DNA from: Gammaproteobacteria bacterium
GTDB lineage: Bacteria; Pseudomonadota; Gammaproteobacteria; Pseudomonadales; Pseudohongiellaceae
Length of the DNA stretch: 17,418 nt
NCBI GenBank assembly: GCA_002691885.1
Contig: NZJB01000003.1
Coordinates: forward strand, 17,160 to 34,577
Direction of reading: 5' to 3'
The position numbers and the translations under genes are program-made. Shown one piece after another: positions 14,702 through 17,418 of the stretch. The notes below the pieces were generated by a model. It was not told the DNA's origin, did no database searches, and saw only the letters and a program-made list of their open reading frames with translations. How positions within the stretch are numbered: position 1 is the first letter of the stretch; every line of letters starts with the position of its first letter.

Positions 14702-15167
14702 ACATCAAAGAAGTGGAAAGATCATGGATATGAAAGCAAAAAAAATTCAAGCTACACCACCACCATACAATATTAAAGAGGGTATCATAAACAGTTTGGC
14801 AACCGAACTATCGTTTTTTAATTACCAAAACTATCCCATACCCCATGATCCGCAAATGCGTAGAGCTACCCATTATTTTAGAAGTCACATGAATAAAAGA
14901 ATTATTGGTGCTTTCGTTGTGCTTAAAACATTACAAGATAAATGTGTTACCCAAAAAGAAGTCAGAGATTATTTTCCACAGTTGAAAAAAGCTTTTGTAT
15001 CTAAAGTATTTAATCATTGTGTAGAAGAGGGGTGGTTTATCGCCATTGAAAGTCATATCTCTGCAAAAATCATGTGTTACAAATCAGATGATATCATGCT
15101 TAAAAGCACAGAATATTATTATACAGAATATGTGAGTTCACGCGATAAACTCAAGTTCATATCTTAA
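14688..15167 (+). CDS. Putative winged-helix protein
   Basis: A 159-residue protein overlapping the end of the recombinase-like gene by 14 bases. The ATG at 14688 is supported by AGGAG six bases upstream; an ATG at 14724 is an alternative without such a site. After a basic N-terminus, residues about 70-125 look like a winged helix-turn-helix: helix RIIGAFVVLKTLQDK, then CVTQKEVRDYFPQL, then recognition-helix candidate KAFVSKVFNHCVEEGW and a wing-like strand WFIAIES. The Y-rich tail (STEYYYTEYVSS) is unusual. The MarR/replication-initiator-like shape suggests DNA binding. The family is not recognised, so the fold call is tentative. Confidence 0.5.
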   Translation: MNLNEHQRSGKIMDMKAKKIQATPPPYNIKEGIINSLATELSFFNYQNYPIPHDPQMRRATHYFRSHMNKRIIGAFVVLKTLQDKCVTQKEVRDYFPQLKKAFVSKVFNHCVEEGWFIAIESHISAKIMCYKSDDIMLKSTEYYYTEYVSSRDKLKFIS

Positions 15168-15239
15168 ACTCAAGTCTATATAAAAAACTTTTAAAAAGAA
15201 ATTTTACATTTATTGTGAAAGTATAAGGAGTGTTTGTTA

Positions 15240-15635
15240 ATGAATTTTAGAAAGAGTAGTGACAAGGAAGATTATTTGGCTAGAGAAAGCCATTATGCAG
15301 ACCGATCTACTCCACAAGCTAGAAAAAATAGTTTTTATATGAATAGATATAGAGAAAAATTGTTAGGGGATAATGAGAGTACAAGATTAGATATTCCATC
15401 AATGACCACTAATCATTTAGCTATAGCAGTCAAACATTTAGAGAAACTAGTTAAAGACCTAAAAGACATAAAAGGCGCAAATATTCCTTATAATGTTAAA
15501 GTCATGAGTTTTAGAAGTATTATAACTAAAGTTAATCATGATCTTAAACTTGAAAAAGAAAAGGAAGTAAGAGTTTATAATGTTACTTCCAAGAAAACTA
15601 GAAACACTACATCTAGTGGTAGTAACCAAGATTAG
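15240..15635 (+). CDS. Small basic protein of unknown function
   Basis: A 131-residue protein; the ATG at 15240 follows AAGGAG with a 9-base gap, and the TTG at 15234 is too close to it. The sequence is rich in Lys, Arg, Ser and Asn. Residues 1-45 are highly charged (RKSSDKEDYLARESHYADRS) and probably flexible; about 55-110 form amphipathic helices (HLAIAVKHLEKLVKDLKDI); the tail is Ser/Thr-rich. A nucleic-acid-binding or packaged protein is possible. It sits after a 72-bp gap that contains no strong promoter I can point to. It ends in TAG, with an open frame continuing beyond, discussed under rejected items. Confidence 0.55.
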   Translation: MNFRKSSDKEDYLARESHYADRSTPQARKNSFYMNRYREKLLGDNESTRLDIPSMTTNHLAIAVKHLEKLVKDLKDIKGANIPYNVKVMSFRSIITKVNHDLKLEKEKEVRVYNVTSKKTRNTTSSGSNQD

Positions 15636-15674
15636 GGTTACATACGGCTAAATGTGGTAAAAATTGAGGAAAAT

Positions 15675-15905
15675 ATGAGAAAAGGCATTAAAAGAGGCAA
15701 TAATATAGGTATATCAAATGTGTTTTATCATTTTGGGCGCATAATATATATTATCTTAACTGAAATTATTAGTAGAACATATAGATTTATTAAATCTGTC
15801 AAAGCTAACTCACCTGACCTAATCTCGTTTGGTCAGACTTGTATAGAAGCAGTCTTAACAATCCTAATTATAGCTCTCTCTTTTATTGTTTATTTGTCAC
15901 AATAA
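15675..15905 (+). CDS. Small single-span membrane protein
   Basis: A 76-residue protein. The ATG at 15675 follows TTGAGGAAA; the GTG at 15654 lacks a site. The N-terminal half is basic (MRKGIKRGNN) with an aromatic/hydrophobic stretch (FYHFGRIIYIILTEII) that may be a first membrane-associated helix. The C-terminal CIEAVLTILIIALSFIVYLS is a clear transmembrane segment running to the end. Size and layout fit a holin-like or membrane-anchoring phage protein, but a holin is normally near an endolysin, and none is adjacent here. It could equally anchor replication or block superinfection. Function unknown. Confidence 0.55.
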   Translation: MRKGIKRGNNIGISNVFYHFGRIIYIILTEIISRTYRFIKSVKANSPDLISFGQTCIEAVLTILIIALSFIVYLSQ

Positions 15906-15917
15906 ACGGAGAAAAAA

Positions 15918-16925
15918 ATGGTTGGAAAACTTACTCGTGATGATCTCATCACAGGATCAGTATTGCCTACTCTTTGGGGTCTAAATAGGTGGCTCAAAAG
16001 AAATGGTTTATTAAGATCACATTTAGCAAATAATCACCCTGATTATCTTCCATTAGCCCCCTTTAATGGGAATGAGTACACACAATGGGGAAACATTCAT
16101 GAAACTAATATTTTAAATGTGAGTGGTGAACATCTTAATTGTAGTGTCAATTCAAACATCACCGAAGTCTTTAGATTTAAAGAGGATTTTTTTGAGGTGA
16201 GTTTAGATGGAATTCTTACATCAAACACTAATCAAAAAATACATGAAACAGAGAATATTCGTTTTATGGGTAAGCTCAAGGGTAAGGAATTTATAGAGCT
16301 TGATAAAGGTGATGTAATTCTAACAGAGGCTAAATCAACACAACACTCTATTGAAGATGAGCCACCACTTGAAAGAGGTGTTTTGCAAATTCAAGGTGGT
16401 CATCTTTGCTATGAGGCGCATGGTAATAAAGCAAGATATGTCATGGTTAGTGTCTTATATAGGGGTTCATCTTTGCGTCTATTTATCTATGAGCCAGATA
16501 AAGAAATGCAAAATGAAATCATTGAGAGAATACAAGACTTTTATAATCGTAAAAAGGGTCCAGACTATTATCCCTCAATGGATACTCAAGATAGTGCTGA
16601 AGCTTATCCAAAAAGTGAAAGTGACCTACCAATTGTAGATTTTACTCTAACCCATAAGCAAGTCGCATTGGATTTATATGAGTGTGTCAAAACCATCAAA
16701 TCATGTGAAAAATTAAGAGAAACTTTAGAGGCTCAACTTATGGATGTTATGGGAATGCATGAGAAGGGGGTTCTTTATAATGAGGATAGTTTAGGGGAAG
16801 AAATTTTTACTTTGGAGAGAAAGACAAGAAATTACAAAGCTCAACCACAAAAAAATGTACCAGCAAAGCCTGCTAGGTCAGAGAGAGCCAAGAAACCTAC
16901 AATTAAGTCAGATTGGAGATATTAA
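15918..16925 (+). CDS. YqaJ-type viral exonuclease (PD-(D/E)XK)
   Basis: A 335-residue protein with GGAG before the ATG. It shows the lambda-exonuclease/YqaJ motif order: QWGNIHE with Glu62, then FFEVSLDGIL with Asp97, then VILTEAKS with the ExK pair Glu137/Lys139, then a QIQGGHLCYEA helix (about 157-167), where YqaJ proteins have a Q-containing motif. The following strands YVMVSVLYRG and LRLFIYEP complete the core. These enzymes resect double-stranded ends to give 3' single strands for recombination. The C-terminus (about 255-335) is an extra helical, then Lys/Pro-rich tail. A RecT/Bet-type annealing protein, its usual partner, is not seen in this window. Its stop overlaps the LexA-like gene by one base. 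Confidence 0.75.
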   Translation: MVGKLTRDDLITGSVLPTLWGLNRWLKRNGLLRSHLANNHPDYLPLAPFNGNEYTQWGNIHETNILNVSGEHLNCSVNSNITEVFRFKEDFFEVSLDGILTSNTNQKIHETENIRFMGKLKGKEFIELDKGDVILTEAKSTQHSIEDEPPLERGVLQIQGGHLCYEAHGNKARYVMVSVLYRGSSLRLFIYEPDKEMQNEIIERIQDFYNRKKGPDYYPSMDTQDSAEAYPKSESDLPIVDFTLTHKQVALDLYECVKTIKSCEKLRETLEAQLMDVMGMHEKGVLYNEDSLGEEIFTLERKTRNYKAQPQKNVPAKPARSERAKKPTIKSDWRY

Positions 16926-17140
16926 TGTTTAGCTCACCAAATGAAAAAATCGTCTTTTACGCATACAAAAGATACATAGAAAAAAATGACTACCCACCAT
17001 CTTTAGCAGAGATGAAAGATATGGTGGGTTTAGCAGTACCCACAATTAGAGCGATTAGGAGTGAGCTAGTTCAAAAGAAAATGCTAGTTCATATCCCGGG
17101 CAAAAAGTTTGGAACTAGAATGGGTGAGGTCAATGCCTAA
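16925..17140 (+). CDS. LexA-type winged-helix DNA-binding protein
   Basis: A 71-residue protein starting at a TAATG overlap with the exonuclease, preceded by GGAG; the longer frame from 16913 is not needed. It resembles the N-terminal domain of LexA: helix NEKIVFYAYKRYIEKN, then DYPPSLAEM (22-30) like LexA's GYPPTxxEI, then recognition helix AVPTIRAIRSELVQK (about 37-51) and a wing around LVHIPGKKFGTR. There is no autocleavage peptidase domain, so it is a stand-alone DNA-binding protein, probably a phage regulator not directly sensitive to RecA. It overlaps the next gene by eight bases (ATGCCTAA). Confidence 0.65.
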   Translation: MFSSPNEKIVFYAYKRYIEKNDYPPSLAEMKDMVGLAVPTIRAIRSELVQKKMLVHIPGKKFGTRMGEVNA

Positions 17141-17402
17141 GAAAGATGAGCAAATGGCATTGTTTGAAATGCCTACAATGAGTGATGAAATGTGGGAAGG
17201 AATGCCCGAATTCTCACATGAGAAAATTGAGGCTGAGTATGTCATTATTTGTAGATTTAGAAATTGGAGAGATGTTCAAGATTTTGGTAAAAAAATTGAT
17301 CAAAATGTGACGCAACAAACTAAGTCTATTTGGCATCCTAAACTCATTTTCCAAGACCATCATTCTAAAAGATATTTTGATGAGGGGGATTTGGAGAAAT
17401 GA
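17133..17402 (+). CDS. Small phage protein upstream of a possible glycosyltransferase gene
   Basis: An 89-residue protein starting MPKKDEQMALFEMPTMSDE. The ATG at 17133 is chosen over the TTG at 17109 because GAGG precedes it and it overlaps the LexA-like gene by eight bases. Its sequence has an N-terminal Met/Glu-rich leader, then MWEGMPEF, then a strand-helix YVIICRFRNWRDVQDFGKKI and a QQTKSIWHPKL stretch. I recall similar small phage proteins, with a 'K(T/S)IW.P' motif, coded just upstream of TET/JBP-associated glycosyltransferases or ParB-like genes, and treat this as memory-based only. It could be an accessory of DNA hypermodification. The stop overlaps the next ATG as ATGA. Confidence 0.5.
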   Translation: MPKKDEQMALFEMPTMSDEMWEGMPEFSHEKIEAEYVIICRFRNWRDVQDFGKKIDQNVTQQTKSIWHPKLIFQDHHSKRYFDEGDLEK

Positions 17403-17418
17403 TACCTACCTATCCCAT
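17399..17418 (+). CDS. Start of gene, possibly a TET/JBP-associated-type glycosyltransferase (3' end outside window)
   Basis: An ATGA overlap begins a new frame that encodes MIPTYP and runs off the window edge, with GGAG five bases upstream. The opening MIPTYPI(Y)(V)..KGR is, from memory, typical of phage TET/JBP-associated-type glycosyltransferases, which attach sugars to hydroxymethylated bases. Only six complete codons are visible, so the family cannot be confirmed here. Context, a small conserved-looking partner upstream, adds modest support. Confidence 0.35.

Noticed and set aside
15168..15239. A possible promoter in the 72-bp gap before the 15240 gene (TTTACA followed by TATAAG).
   Set aside because: The spacing of 13 bp is too short for a sigma70 promoter, and AT-rich gaps give such matches by chance.
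15633..15674. The frame of the 15240 gene continues past its TAG into the small membrane protein gene, like a second amber readthrough case.
   Set aside because: The downstream gene has its own ribosome binding site (GAGG) before the ATG at 15675, and the joined product of a basic soluble and a membrane protein is implausible. Treated as two ordinary genes.
16351..16638. A 95-codon frame on the + strand.
   Set aside because: It lies wholly inside the exonuclease gene in another frame; the exonuclease has clear motifs and this one none.
1..17418. tRNA genes, CRISPR arrays, insertion sequences or an integration attachment site.
   Set aside because: I saw no cloverleaf-like sequence, regularly spaced repeats, transposase or flanking terminal repeats. 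The recombinase-like protein lacks catalytic residues, so it does not imply integration.

Overview
This AT-rich, gene-dense window reads as part of the genome of a tailed bacteriophage, most likely a short-tailed marine (possibly SAR11-type) virus. Three things support this: a virion module with a P22 gp10-like packaged-DNA stabilisation protein and ejection-type proteins, a phage primase-helicase, and tightly overlapping genes with little intergenic space. I see no tRNA or rRNA gene, CRISPR array, insertion sequence or host housekeeping gene. Host and lineage are inference from composition and gene content only.

Layout. Block 1 (1-8523, + strand) is the late virion module. It holds the end of a tail fibre with a 99-bp tandem repeat, a gp10-like stabilisation protein, a small conserved protein, a GNAT-like protein, two Gly/Asn/Gln-rich proteins in one frame, a tail-lysozyme-like protein interrupted by an in-frame amber codon, and a large Gly/Ala-rich ejection-type protein. 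A C9/G6 hairpin (about 8528-8577) separates it from block 2. Block 2 (11969 down to 8655, - strand) is a replication/recombination operon. In transcription order it encodes a ribbon-helix-helix regulator, a PD-(D/E)XK Holliday-junction-resolvase-like nuclease, an ssDNA-binding-like protein with an acidic tail, a Toprim/RecA-like primase-helicase, and a small unknown protein. Block 3 (12127 to the right edge, + strand) is an early or middle operon. It encodes three small unknown proteins, a DUF2786 protein, a small unknown protein, a serine-recombinase-like protein lacking catalytic residues, a winged-helix-like protein, two small proteins (one membrane), a YqaJ-type exonuclease, a LexA-type winged helix, a small conserved-looking protein, and the first codons of what may be a TET/JBP-associated-type glycosyltransferase.

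Blocks 2 and 3 diverge from about 12043-12092. There, two facing sigma70-like promoters overlap each other and a perfect 12-bp inverted repeat, so one regulator could control both operons. The ribbon-helix-helix protein, first gene of the leftward operon, is the obvious candidate. Together the two operons would supply DNA synthesis, strand processing and perhaps hypermodification of the genome.

The observations most worth following are the shared operator/promoter, the amber codon inside the lysozyme-ejection gene, the intrinsic-terminator-like hairpin touching the primase-helicase start codon, the catalytically stripped serine recombinase, and the possible DNA-glycosylation locus at the right edge.
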